A DNA stretch of 64,000 nt from Lytechinus variegatus (lineage: Eukaryota > Echinodermata > Echinoidea > Temnopleuroida > Toxopneustidae): assembly GCF_018143015.1 (NCBI RefSeq), contig NC_054740.1:55216583-55280582 (forward strand), given 5' to 3'. Positions 22,201 through 31,603 of this stretch are shown here, one piece after another. Position 1 is the first letter of the stretch. Every line of letters starts with the position of its first letter. Under the pieces are notes generated by a model. That model did no database searches. It had not been told where the DNA came from and was given only the letters and a program-made list of their open reading frames with translations. The position numbers were made by a program, and so were the translations under genes.

Positions 22201-25200
22201 TTGCTGCTAAGTCATGTTTATTTCAAAATTCACACATTGGATAAACGGTCAAAGTGGCCAAAGTGGTCACATTTTGATTATGTACTATTAGTAATATCAT
22301 ATTGAATTAAATAATTTGTCACTGATTATGATTGATACAACAAATCTTACAAAAATATAGAGCAAGAACATTGGAATACTTTTGATACATGTAATTGTCA
22401 TTGCTAATTGTAGGGACCAAAATGACCACTAAGTAGTCATTAAGACTGATATATTCTAAATCATTGTATTAATCTGGTGCAGAAAGTTTTTGTAATATGT
22501 CTTATCTAACATCATTCTTGAATTGGTTTCCATGAATTACAAAATGGTTAATGTGTCATGAAAATGACCAAAGTGCATGGTCAAACAACCTTATGTGTAT
22601 TTGATGTAAAGGTTTTTATCACATTCATTAAACTCTTGATTATTGGTGTAGTAGCTCAAGCTGAAAATGATATTAAGCAACATTTGAGCTCTTTTTAAAT
22701 CAAATAATGTGTGGTCACGAGAAATTATCGACGAAAGGTGATCAAAATTACCACAAAGTCCAATAGTTCGGCCAATAATACTGATTTATATGGAATCATT
22801 GCATTGATTTTCACCCCAAAGCTTTCAAACTTTTCCAATTTAACACTAATTGATGCTAATATTAACACAATCCTGAATTGTCTCCTCACTATGTTCACTA
22901 TAGGCTAATAACATTGGGCAGGGGACAATCTGGCCAAAATGACCAAGGTTGTCAACAATATTTTTGGGACACTCAATTTAAAAGATTAATACACCAGTGT
23001 TAGGTGTCACAGCACACCCTTGTAACGATTATAATAACATTCAAAGTATTTTTGGATAAATTGAAGTATTGAACAGATGGTATTGGTCATTTGAGGCCAA
23101 ACAGTGGCCAAATGACCATAATCTGTTAAATGGGGTCATTAAGACTGACATATTGGGAATCAGCATGAAATTCTACACAAGAACGACATATGCATCATTC
23201 CCATTTTATAAAGGAGGAAGATAAAGCACACTGAAGACCTCAAATTCCTGCCGATTTGCACAGTTATTATGCAAAATTGCACGAATGGTCAGTTACCCAA
23301 AATGGTCAAAAGTCAAAACTAATGATATAAATTACATGAGGTCAAAATACTTTTGAAATATTCATTTTAAAGGATTATTACACCAATGTTCGATGTCACA
23401 GCACATCCTGGTAACGATTCTGGTAACATTGAGGTATTTTGGATAAATTGAACTGATGTTATTGGTCATTTTTATGGCCATAAGTGGCCAAAATGACCAT
23501 TAGGTGTTCAATAGGGTCATTAAGACTGATATATTTAGAATCAGCATAATATTCTATACAAGATGGACATTTAAATGTATTCCCATTTTATAAGGGAAGA
23601 AGATAAAACACACTGAAGTCCTCAAATTCCTGCCTATGTGCGAATGGTCAGTTATGTCTAAAGTACCCAAAATGACCCTCATAGGTCAAAACTGATGGAA
23701 TGAGGTCAAAATAATTTTGAGATGTTCAATTTAAAGGATTAACACACCCCAATGTTAGGTGTCGCAACACACCCTTGTAACGATTCTGGTAACGTTCGAA
23801 GTATTTGGGGGTAAAATGATCTGATGTCATTGGTCATTTTAAGGGCCATAAAGAGGCCAAAATAACCATAAGCTATTGAATAGGGTCAATAAGACTGATA
23901 TATTTGGAATCTGCATAAAATTCTACACAAGATGGATTTTTGAACGCATTTGCATTTTATATTGGGAAGAAGATAAAACACACTGAAGACCTGAAATTCC
24001 TGTCTATGTGCAGTTTATTATATGCAAAACTGCGTGAATGGTCAGTTGTGGCTAAAGTACGCCAAGTAACCCTCATGGGTCAAAACTGATGGAATAAATT
24101 GCATGAGGTCAAAATACTTTTGAGATGTTCAATTTCAAGGATTAATACACCAATGTTAGGTGTCACAGTATGCCCTTGTAACGATTCTAGTAACATTCAA
24201 AGTATTTTTTGGATAAATTGAACTGATGTCATTGGTCATTTTAAGGGTCATAAGTGGCCAAAATGACCTTAAACTGTTAAATAGGGTCATTTAGACTGAT
24301 ATATTTGGAATCAGCATCAAATTTTACACATGAAGGACATTTAAATGCATTCTCATTTTATAAGGGAAGAAGAAAAAACATGCTGAAGACCTCAATTTCC
24401 TGCCTATTTGAACAGTTAATAATGCAAATTGCGCGAATGGTCAGTTATGTCTAAAGTACCCAAAATGACCCTCATAGGTCAAAACTGACGGAATAAATTA
24501 CATGAGGTTGATGGTTATGATCCAGCGCACATTTTGAAAATAAATGTGGATTTCTAAAAACATCCAGTCGCAGCTCTGATCAATATTTGTAACACATTTC
24601 GGCCAAAAAATCATGAAAATTTTCATTTTTGGCCAAATTATGGCCAAAATGACCACTGCTATTGTGATTTGGCAAATGAAAGCACTTTATATAGAATCTG
24701 TGTGCATTTTTACTTAAGATAGACCCTTTTGATTGCATGTGGCGACAAAAGCAGTCTGTTAAGGGACCATTTTCCAAAGAGTGGTCAAAATGGTCAGTTT
24801 TGGCCAAAATTTGGCCAAAATGACCAAAATGGCGTGAGTACGGTCAATAAGAGTGGCATTTTTGGAATCAGCGCACAATTTTACCCCGGAAAAGCTTGTC
24901 AAACCTTCCCCACCAAAATTCTGAATAAAGCCCCCTGGCTCCTAGACTATTTATTCCTATATTGGTTGGTTGGTTGGTTGGTTGGTTGGTAGATTAACTG
25001 ATTGACCGACCAACGGATTATCAATTTATAGTCTTTGCCCCATGTCATCCAATTTGATAATGCACAAACTCGAACAAACTTAACCAAAGCAAAATTTAAT
25101 GAAAAAGAAGCCCGGAAAGAACCCAGCCAAGACTTAACGCTCTGAGTCCGTATATTTATTACCATTTAACTGGGATATTGTGCGACACAAATTCATTATT

Positions 25201-28200
25201 GTTCATGTATTGATTGATTAAATTCATTCTACATCTTTATTCAACACCCGGGGCACTTATATTGACGAGTGGATACCATGCGCGACCAAACAAATTAAAA
25301 AAAAACACGTAAAAGGGATGTATTTTTTCAAGATAGGGCACGTTGCGTACTTAACGTGATAGGGTGTCAAAGACACAAAAATAATGAAAAAATGGCATTT
25401 ATTTCGCTAGGAAAGTTACGTGTTTAGGGTCAAATTTGCGGGGATGATAAAAAAATTAAATGTTTTATAAAGGATGTCCTTTTGGCCCCAACACTACGTG
25501 TTTAGAGTCCGATTTGAGAAACGTGTGGAAGGTGGGGCCGTACTAAATTATGTGTAAAAGTGAAACCGATGACCGACGGACCCGTGACAGACCGTTGTAC
25601 TTGTTTAGGGGTTCATTTCAGGGAATATTTGTCAAGGGTACAGCTATGTTTCCAATACTTGTTAAGGGTAGGGTTTCACACGCCAATACTTGTTAAGGGG
25701 TGCATTTTCAGAATATGGAAAATACTTATGTTGCTTTTCGAGACCCGATGGTCGCGCATGGTATCCATGCACTCGTCAATGGAAGTGGCCCCCGGGATTT
25801 ATTATTGAAAATTCAATGAAAGTGAAAGTAATCATTTTTTCATACTTATTTCGTAAGCTAAACTGCATGGGTCATTGAAACTACCATTGTCATTGTTTAT
25901 TTTCTTCATTTATAATTTATATCATTGTCTCCTCTCGTCCTCTCTGACAGGTACCAATCTATTCCAAGTGGCAGCTCACGAGTTTGGTCATAGTCTTGGT
26001 CTCAGACACTCTGATGTCGAGGATGCCCTTATGTATCCATACTATAGGGGATATCAACCAAACTTTCAGCTTCATTCCGATGACATTAATGGTATTCAAG
26101 CTCACTACGGTAAGACTAATGTCTTAATTAGACTCGAGTGCGATAGAGATTATAGGCCAATCAATATTAGGGGTCCTCAATTAAGCGGTTTTGCCTGTAT
26201 AGGCCCATCGTGCTTAAGTAACTGCCGATTTATATCAATTTTCAATTTCTATGAAACGCGGAAGCAGCCTCTGGAAAATTAGATATCTGTATACATTTGC
26301 TATACTCTTATATCATTTTTCATGATCAGTAGTTTAGAATTATGATCAGAACTTATTCCGCCTTTGATATAATTAGCGCTCAATGCATCCATGGATCCTT
26401 CTAATAGGATCCATGATACATTTGAACGACTCGTCGTGATGTTTGCTTTACAGATTAGTACCAATAGCTGTCATTGGTTCATGGCTAGCTTGAACGCAAA
26501 TGTAAGCCCTTTCTCCACTCCATGACCGGGAGCAGTACAAGATGAGGATACAGAATCACCGCGGACAGTTGCAATTAAAGAACAAATTTGAGTGTATTCG
26601 TAACTATTCAATGAAACAAAAAGGGACCCTCTGGCTTTATTGAAATGAAGACAGGTGTACATTTACCACTATTAATTATGACAAGTTTCCATCAAGAGAA
26701 CATATCTTTCATACTCTTTCCCCATTTTTTTCAGGGGAAGGAAACGGGAAACCAGAGGAGAGAGACACGCCCTCTACGCCCTTGGATAACTGCATGCCTC
26801 GAGTTACTTTGTCCACGCAAACAGCTGATGGCAGTGCCTACTTTGCAAATGGTGAGAAAATAATTAACAGGCCCGGTCTCTAAAGGTTGATGGGCGCGCG
26901 GCAGTCCATCAGATTACATTCTCTCGGTATATAGTCCATGACCGCACACAGCATATTTACTATCCTATTCGAAGAGGGGCGAAGGGGGGAAGGGCCGGAC
27001 ATAGCAGGCTAAAAAATTTCGAAGAAACTCAAGAGCTAGGGAGCGAAGAAACTTTTTCTTGTCATGGGGACATTTTTGCAGGGGCGGCACCAGTGTAGTT
27101 TAAAGGGGGTCTAACTTTTGATCTCAACGATATTAGATTGGTAGGGGAAGGCGGGGTAAGTTGAGCATAGGGGCAAGTTGAGCCACCAGCCCCAGGCCAA
27201 TAATGAATGAGTCACATTGTGGTGGTGTCATGTATTGATGACCCATAGCATAACCCCTAACCCCACCACATTGTTTCCAACTTTGAAATTAAAAGTAGTT
27301 TTTTAGAGGGAAAAATATGAATTTCAGCCAAAAAAGTAAAAAAGAGTGTGAAATAGATAAGTGCTTTATAAACACACACCTCTTTAAATATAATAAAGAC
27401 ATGATAACAACATTATTAGTCCAGGTATGGATCTTCATTCTCAAGTTGTCATAGTCTTTTATATGATGGATGCATAATAAATGTGTGGATACAAAATTAT
27501 CGCACTAAGTTCGGACTGGGGTAAGTTGAGCCAAACAGCATGGGGCAAGTTGAGCCATGGTAATTCCTATGGTAATGTATCTTAAAAAACAAACAAACCA
27601 TGAAAATCGATTTAAATGCAGGCTGAAAGGAGCAAATTAACATGACTGCTCTTTTCCTTTTACAGGATGTTAGTATTTATAGAGAATTAGCAAGTGAAAA
27701 GACTTAAAACAAAAAATTGACATGCTGGTTCTCCCCATACATTTTGTACATAGTTTTTGTGGCTCAACTTACCCCAGAAGGTGGCTCAAACTTACCCCAT
27801 ATATGGGGCAAGTTGAGCCATTTGACATCGTTTTTTTCAAAGGTCACGATGACTTTCAGTGTGGGGATAGAAAGTTATATATAGGTGGAAAATATTTCAG
27901 AAGAATTAAATTTCAAGGCAAGGTACTTATTTCGACAAGATTATTAATCATATCAATTCTAACATGCAAAAAGCAAAAACTGTCACAACTTACCCCGCCT
28001 TCCCCTATATAGAGTAACAGTAACACAACCCATAGGCCTATACCTTTCTTATTTGATTCTCTGATCTTTCGTCTCTCTTTCTATCTCTTCTCTTTTCTCT
28101 TCTCTCTCCCTTTTCGCTTCCTGAAAAATAATTGGGGTTAGTCGCCCCTTTCCCACCTTTAGCGCCGCCCTTATATTTAATATATTTTCCCCTTACCTGA

Positions 28201-29617
28201 CTCTTGACAATATTCTCTTCAATCAGAAACACACGTATTCCGCCGAACCGGTAACACAATTCCTGCCGGTTATCCGATGAGGATCGTAGATGAATTCCCG
28301 GGTCTTCCAAGTAACCTTGATGCTGCATTATTTTATTCTCCATACACGTATTTTTTCAAGGTGAGTCGGGACAAACTATAGTTGCATTATTCTTTTTGCT
28401 ATCTATATATTGCACGTTTTGTATATCATGTTGGCTTTACTTAATAATTGTGGACGTGTTACAACGTTTTTGTCTGTACATTCCAGGGGCCATTGGCAGA
28501 ACAATACTTAAAGGGCGACCCTTCCTTAAAGAAGACCGTATAAATCAATAATAAATCAGTAATATTCTGTGAATAAATGCATGGTATGTTTCGAACGTTC
28601 GTATAGGCTGTCCCCATCCCCTGGCCAAACCCTTCACCTCTTCCTGATTTCTTGCCCCTGCAACGGGTACCTCACCACCACACATTTCGTCGACCACTGG
28701 CACTTTTTCACTTTCTCATAATGCTCTCTTTGCACATTATAATTGACAGGGAAGTGAATATTGGCGGTTTAGAGACCGGCAAATGGCAGGTACTTATCCG
28801 AGACCAATGTCCGACTGGGGAGGTCTGCCCAACGATGTTGATGCTGCTTTTGTATGGAGCCGCAATGGAAGAATATACTTTACTAAAGGTAAGAGATCAT
28901 GTTCACTTTATAGCAAGCATTAATATGAATGGTATCATAATATTTCAACCATGAATAGGCCTATATTAAAATGATTTGTTTCCCTTTTTCACACAATATA
29001 TCAAGCGATGAGTCATACGTCTTTTAAATTCAATTATCAATCTAAATATTGCTGCACTCGCCATTGGTGGTAAATTTTGATTTTGCAGAAAATCATTATT
29101 CCTTGAAGCGCGTATCTCATCTGCTTCTGATATAAAGCATCTAATGTAGGCCCTAAAGTGCAGAGACCTCTGAAAAGGATGAGCTATGTGGATCGATTTC
29201 TATCAATGCGTGAAAAGATGTGACAATAGCTATTCATGTTTTTTATTATTTTTTTTATAACCTTTTATTCGAACAGGAGATCAATATTATGCGTACTACC
29301 CGGGTTACGGAGTTAGTTCTTACTACCCTCAACCTTTAAGTCATTGGAGGGGCCTGCCCAGTGATGGCGTCGATGCGGCATTCCAATATAGCAACGGATA
29401 TACCTACTTCTTCAAAGGATCCAATTATTACCGGTTTAATGATGGTACCGTCCAGGTGGATACCGGGTATCCGCTTAACACCGCTGTCCAATGGCTGGGA
29501 TGTAATCCGAATGAGCTTGTCGGTCCAACCTCCGAAACGGAAGGCGATGCGACTGCAATTATTCCTTCATTGTTTGTTATACTTTTGTCTACTCTTATCG
29601 GTATATGTACTTTTTAA
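11937..29617 (+). CDS. GPI-type matrix metalloproteinase, nine exons, 510 residues
   Basis: A secreted, furin-activated zinc endopeptidase of the matrix metalloproteinase (MMP, M10A) family that would cut extracellular matrix proteins at the cell surface. Nine exons with GT-AG borders and compatible phases give 510 residues. Features in order: signal peptide (about 1-21), peptidoglycan-binding-like propeptide, cysteine switch PRCGMKD with C88 (canonical PRCGVPD), furin site RRKR at 101-104, mature start Y105, and catalytic zinc site [11 protein letters not shown] (H224, E225, H228, H234) with Met-turn M242. A short hinge (269-286) and four hemopexin blades follow, closed by C287 and C473. The last 22 residues are hydrophobic with no cytoplasmic tail, which fits GPI anchoring as in MMP17/MMP25 rather than a type I membrane form. 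Sea urchins are known to have an expanded MMP set, and I cannot assign an ortholog. No frameshift or stop is visible, so it looks functional. Confidence 0.9.
13404..13540. repeat. Small inverted-repeat stretch with CAGGC motif
   Basis: GGGATGCCA near 13404 is mirrored by TGGCATCCC near 13532. Between them TTTTCAGGC/AGCCTGAA motifs repeat in both orientations. Possibly a degraded hairpin element. No target duplication identified. Confidence 0.35.
14674..15200 (+). mobile_element. Family A hairpin element with 8-bp target duplication
   Basis: Reference copy for the family: 527 bp starting CCCCGGGGGGCCACTTACAT and ending GGAAGTGGCCCCCGA. The subterminal blocks GTGGATACCATGCGCGACC and GGTCGCGCATGGTATCCAC are inverted repeats. 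It is flanked by the direct repeat GGTTACAA (14666-14673, 15201-15208). An 8-bp duplication suggests a hAT-type mobiliser, but the C/G-rich ends are atypical. Non-coding. Lies in MMP intron 1. Confidence 0.85.
16610..16733 (+). CDS. MMP exon 2: propeptide
   Basis: 124 nt between acceptor TTTATACAG and donor GTAGGA, ending in phase 1. It encodes the helical propeptide segment ([14 protein letters not shown] through [11 protein letters not shown]), which aligns with the peptidoglycan-binding-like fold of MMP prodomains. Confidence 0.9.
16821..17062. repeat. TAC/TAG trinucleotide microsatellite, left part
   Basis: Alternating blocks of (TAC)n and (TAG)n, which are reverse complements of each other, so this tract can fold on itself. 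Continues beyond the element at 17064-17348. Confidence 0.95.
17064..17348. mobile_element. TA-flanked short element inside a TAC repeat, 285 bp
   Basis: The ends CACTGTTAGAAAA and TTTTTTAACAGTG form short inverted repeats. TA flanks both sides (17062-17063, 17349-17350), and beyond the TAs the trinucleotide repeat resumes. The interior has repeated CTGT/CAGA-type motifs and no reading frame. Tc1/mariner-type MITE by ends and TA flank. Confidence 0.85.
17349..17812. repeat. TAC trinucleotide microsatellite, right part
   Basis: About 460 bp of (TAC)n with CAC, TTC and TGC variants. Long open frames (poly-Tyr on the plus strand, poly-Ser and poly-Val on the minus strand) are artefacts of the repeat. 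Confidence 0.95.
18203..18276 (-). repeat. tRNA-like sequence, probably SINE-derived
   Basis: On the minus strand there is a box A-like TAGCTCAGAGG (18258-18268) and a box B-like GGTCCGAACC (18214-18223), spaced as in a tRNA of about 74 nt. The D-arm and acceptor stem do not pair cleanly, so I read it as a degenerate tRNA or SINE head rather than a working tRNA gene. It ends 9 bp before the exon 3 boundary. Confidence 0.5.
18286..18491 (+). CDS. MMP exon 3: cysteine switch, furin site, start of mature enzyme
   Basis: 206 nt from acceptor TTTGTAG to donor GTGAGA, ending in phase 0. It encodes PRCGMKD (C88 holds the zinc in the latent enzyme), RRKR (furin-type cleavage, residues 101-104) and the mature N-terminus [14 protein letters not shown], which is typical of MMP catalytic domains. 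Confidence 0.95.
18492..18874 (+). other. MMP intron 3
   Basis: 383 bp with two C homopolymer tracts (about 18596-18605 and 18655-18680). No other feature. Confidence 0.8.
18875..19094 (+). CDS. MMP exon 4: catalytic domain, structural metal sites
   Basis: 220 nt, phase 0 to phase 1. It contains the structural zinc/calcium region [20 protein letters not shown] and [11 protein letters not shown]. The loop [11 protein letters not shown] appears about two residues longer than the usual HGDGYPFDG. Confidence 0.95.
19202..19312. repeat. GATT tetranucleotide microsatellite
   Basis: (GATT)n with a few interruptions, about 50 bp before the giant inverted repeat. Confidence 0.95.
19359..24947. mobile_element. 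Giant foldback element, 5.6 kb, TA-flanked
   Basis: The outer 11 bp GTCTAGGAGCC and GGCTCCTAGAC are flanked by TA on each side (19357-19358, 24948-24949). The outer 250-plus bp of the two arms are almost identical inverted copies. Landmarks are GGGGAAGGTTTGACAAGCTT, ATTGTGCGCTGATTCC and ATTGACCGTACTCACGCC, each mirrored near 24840-24930. The arms meet near 21780-21890; CACATTGGCATGATTGG near 21750 is mirrored near 21905. Each arm contains direct tandem units of about 400 bp: about two in the left arm (19799-20600) and about four in the right (22950-24510). Motifs such as GGTCATTTTGGCC are scattered throughout in both orientations. No transposase frame. TA flanks suggest Tc1/mariner-type mobilisation, though sea urchin TU foldback elements are another comparison. 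Confidence 0.85.
24961..24992. repeat. TTGG microsatellite
   Basis: (TTGG)n directly after the giant inverted repeat. Confidence 0.9.
25247..25796 (+). mobile_element. Family A hairpin element in MMP intron 4
   Basis: It starts CCCGGGGCACTTATATTGAC and ends GGAAGTGGCCCCCGGG, in the same orientation as the copy at 14674. It shares CACGTTGCGTACTTAACGTG, CCTTTTGGCCCC and CACACGCCAATACTTGTTAA blocks with other copies. The flanking octamers ATTCAACA and ATTTATTA match only partly. Ends 154 bp before exon 5. Confidence 0.8.
25951..26109 (+). CDS. MMP exon 5: catalytic zinc site
   Basis: 159 nt from acceptor CTCTGACAG to donor GTAAGA, phase 1 at both ends. It encodes [11 protein letters not shown] (three zinc-ligand histidines and the general-base glutamate) and the Met-turn ALMYPYY, then the end of the catalytic domain [11 protein letters not shown]. 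Confidence 0.97.
26110..26734 (+). other. MMP intron 5
   Basis: 625 bp. A short perfect hairpin CATGGATCC/GGATCCATG lies at 26390-26415. Otherwise unremarkable. Confidence 0.8.
26735..26851 (+). CDS. MMP exon 6: hinge and start of hemopexin domain
   Basis: 117 nt, phase 1 at both ends, acceptor TTTTTTCAG. It encodes a short acidic, proline-containing hinge ([17 protein letters not shown]) and C287, the first cysteine of the hemopexin disulfide. The first blade strand ([15 protein letters not shown]) is divergent from the usual FDAV-type start. Confidence 0.8.
26852..28226 (+). other. MMP intron 6
   Basis: 1.38 kb, mostly occupied by the inverted-repeat element 27144-28005. The remainder is spacer. 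Confidence 0.8.
27144..28005. mobile_element. TA-flanked element with GGGGTAAGTTGAGCC motif, 862 bp
   Basis: The left end GGGGAAGGCGGGGTAAGTTG and right end CAACTTACCCCGCCTTCCCC are perfect 20-bp inverted repeats with TA outside each (27142-27143, 28006-28007). GGGGCAAGTTGAGCC/GGGGTAAGTTGAGCC motifs recur inside in both orientations (about 27170, 27520, 27543, 27760-27780, 27785-27820). No coding content. I recall similar GGGGTAAGTTGAGC-bearing repeats in other animal genomes but cannot check. Confidence 0.85.
28227..28360 (+). CDS. MMP exon 7: hemopexin blades 1-2
   Basis: 134 nt, phase 1 to phase 0. It encodes [10 protein letters not shown] and the hallmark [20 protein letters not shown], i.e. 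the WPGLP..DAA and YFFKG signature of hemopexin repeats. Confidence 0.93.
28361..28749 (+). other. MMP intron 7
   Basis: 389 bp, no recognisable feature. Confidence 0.8.
28750..28888 (+). CDS. MMP exon 8: hemopexin blades 2-3
   Basis: 139 nt, phase 0 to phase 1. It encodes [20 protein letters not shown] and [20 protein letters not shown], the next hemopexin repeat signature. Confidence 0.93.
28889..29276 (+). other. MMP intron 8
   Basis: 388 bp, no recognisable feature. Confidence 0.8.
29277..29617 (+). CDS. MMP exon 9: hemopexin blades 3-4, GPI-type C-terminus, stop
   Basis: Acceptor TCGAACAG. It encodes [13 protein letters not shown] and [13 protein letters not shown] repeats, then WLGC with C473 (partner of C287), a small Ser/Thr/Glu/Gly linker, and the hydrophobic tail [19 protein letters not shown] ending directly at TAA (29615-29617). 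A hydrophobic end with no basic cytoplasmic tail is the pattern of a GPI-attachment signal. Confidence 0.9.
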
Positions 29618-31601
29618 CTAGGTAAAGTAATTTCTCTATAATGAAAGCTGTTTTTTGTCTCCTCACCCCCCCCCCCTCTCATTTCTATGGGTTATTGGGT
29701 GGGGCCAGGGTGTCACTCACCACATCTGTCGTGCTACCATGCACACACTTAAAATAAGGAACCATCATGCAAAAAGGCGTTTTGCACAAAGTATCATTTA
29801 GAAATTCTTACACCGAAAACCCCCAGAGATCAAAGACAGCTAATTTGTCATTATAGCATGCTTAATCCTAATCATTGAAAAACGGCACTTGAAGTTGAGA
29901 AAAAATATAGTTTAATGAAGAAAAACATCGACGACGCTGAAAGGCTTAAATAGACCACTTTCGATGCTTTTGTGGACGCGCATGCATTACACAGTAATGT
30001 GATGAGCCCCTACCCCTACCCTAGGCACTATCTAATGATCACCGAACAGTATTGATGGTCATAACATAAAAACCACATTCTGTGGTCAATGTTATTTTGT
30101 TTTGCTTGAAAATGCTCATCATCTTCATACTTATTCAATCATGGCATAATGAATCTCACATTTTTTTATTGAAGAAAACCCCTTCAAATATAACTGAGTC
30201 GAATCATATCATTATGCTTGATTTTCTGATTCTATTATTATACTCTAGTTAGAACTCATGGCACCACACTCGTTGTGTTGGCCTCTTCTTGAATACAAAT
30301 CAGTACTTTTGACGCACACAGTATTTTACGTTCAATCTCAGTATTGTATAGTTGCCTTTTATTTGACATGTTTGAATGTTTGAGTATTATATGCATCATA
30401 TTATTGTGATAAATTGTAAATTAAAAGAGATGAATGAATATTGTACAGTGAGATAAATGTCTGTTGATGAATTATTTATTAGTAATGGTATTATTGAATT
30501 CAAATGATTTAAATTTATTGGTACTTGCAACTCAAACCAAGAGACATAAGAATATATACAGGTACGATGCTACACAAGGGGCTACCGTTCTCAATGCCTT
30601 ATTCGAGTAGAAAAAAGGAGGGGAAAACGAGGAAAAGGAAAGAAAAGCTATTAAAAATGGGCCAGAGTCTATATTTCACCCCCCCCCATCATTGAAATAC
30701 AATGTTTATGAATTGTTTGTTTGATTCTTTGGAGTTTTGCAAAATTTGATAAAAAAAACTGATACAAAGTAAATTTCGAAACTAAATTATTGTCAAATGT
30801 GTCAATTGGTTACGTTGCATTTGTGACTGCAAGTGTGATGTGAAGATGAAACATTATAGTAAAAACGTGAAATGGTTCAAATGGACTAGCTGGACATCAC
30901 AAAAGCATTTTATTTCCACATTTTCAGCTCTGCAAATTCAGTGGGGTCATTAATGGTTACTAATCGCTTTCTTTGTTGTCTTTATTGAACTGAATTGAAA
31001 TTTTGGATGCCCGACTTTGATCCCCAACCTCATTCATTTTCTCTTGTACCACTTGTTGTGATTTGTATTCCCATACAAATAATGACATGAAGACAAAATG
31101 TTAAGGTTCCATAACACAAGTTGACTAATCCTTTATTTGATAACTTCTTCGGACAGTGCCGCGCCTTACCCCGCATGCAAAGAGGTGTACATACGCGCAG
31201 TATATGTAAACATAACTCATCTCATTACACCACTCTCTAAATTCCGTAGATTTAAAATTGATCTACTAGATATTGATCAGGAGCCAATCCAAATTATATC
31301 AAAAGTTTCAATCGAATATGAATAAATCAAGGTGCGGATCCAGGATTTTCCAAAAAGGGGGGGGGGCACATTTTCCCGAGGAAAAATTTGAAAAGCAAAA
31401 AAAAGTCTTTACTTTTAAAGGGGAGGAAGCACTTATCACTTTTGATAACAGTTTTAGATTACAAATTTAAATTGTACCGCTCAAAAGGGGGACACGACCT
31501 TTCTGGAACCGCCAGTGAATGAATCCTAAAACTATTAGATTGAAAACTTCAATATAATTTTGGATTAGTCCGTGGTCGCAATTTATTTCAATCGCATTGC
31601 T
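29618..31601. other. MMP 3' flank, presumed 3' UTR then spacer
   Basis: No further exon seen. C homopolymers lie at 29667 and 30680. I did not find a convincing AATAAA near the stop; an ATTAAA-type hexamer occurs near 30419. The transcript end is undetermined. Confidence 0.4.
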
Positions 31602-31603
31602 TA

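Larger units (their letters stand above)
19095..25950 (+). other. MMP intron 4
   Basis: 6.86 kb, the longest intron. It holds a GATT microsatellite, the giant inverted repeat 19359-24947, a TTGG microsatellite and a family A copy (25247-25796). No exon seen inside. Confidence 0.85.

Noticed and set aside
22711..24992. Frames inside the giant inverted repeat as a transposase
   Set aside because: All under 90 residues, in repeated GGTCATTTTGGCC-type sequence, with no DDE-like motifs.
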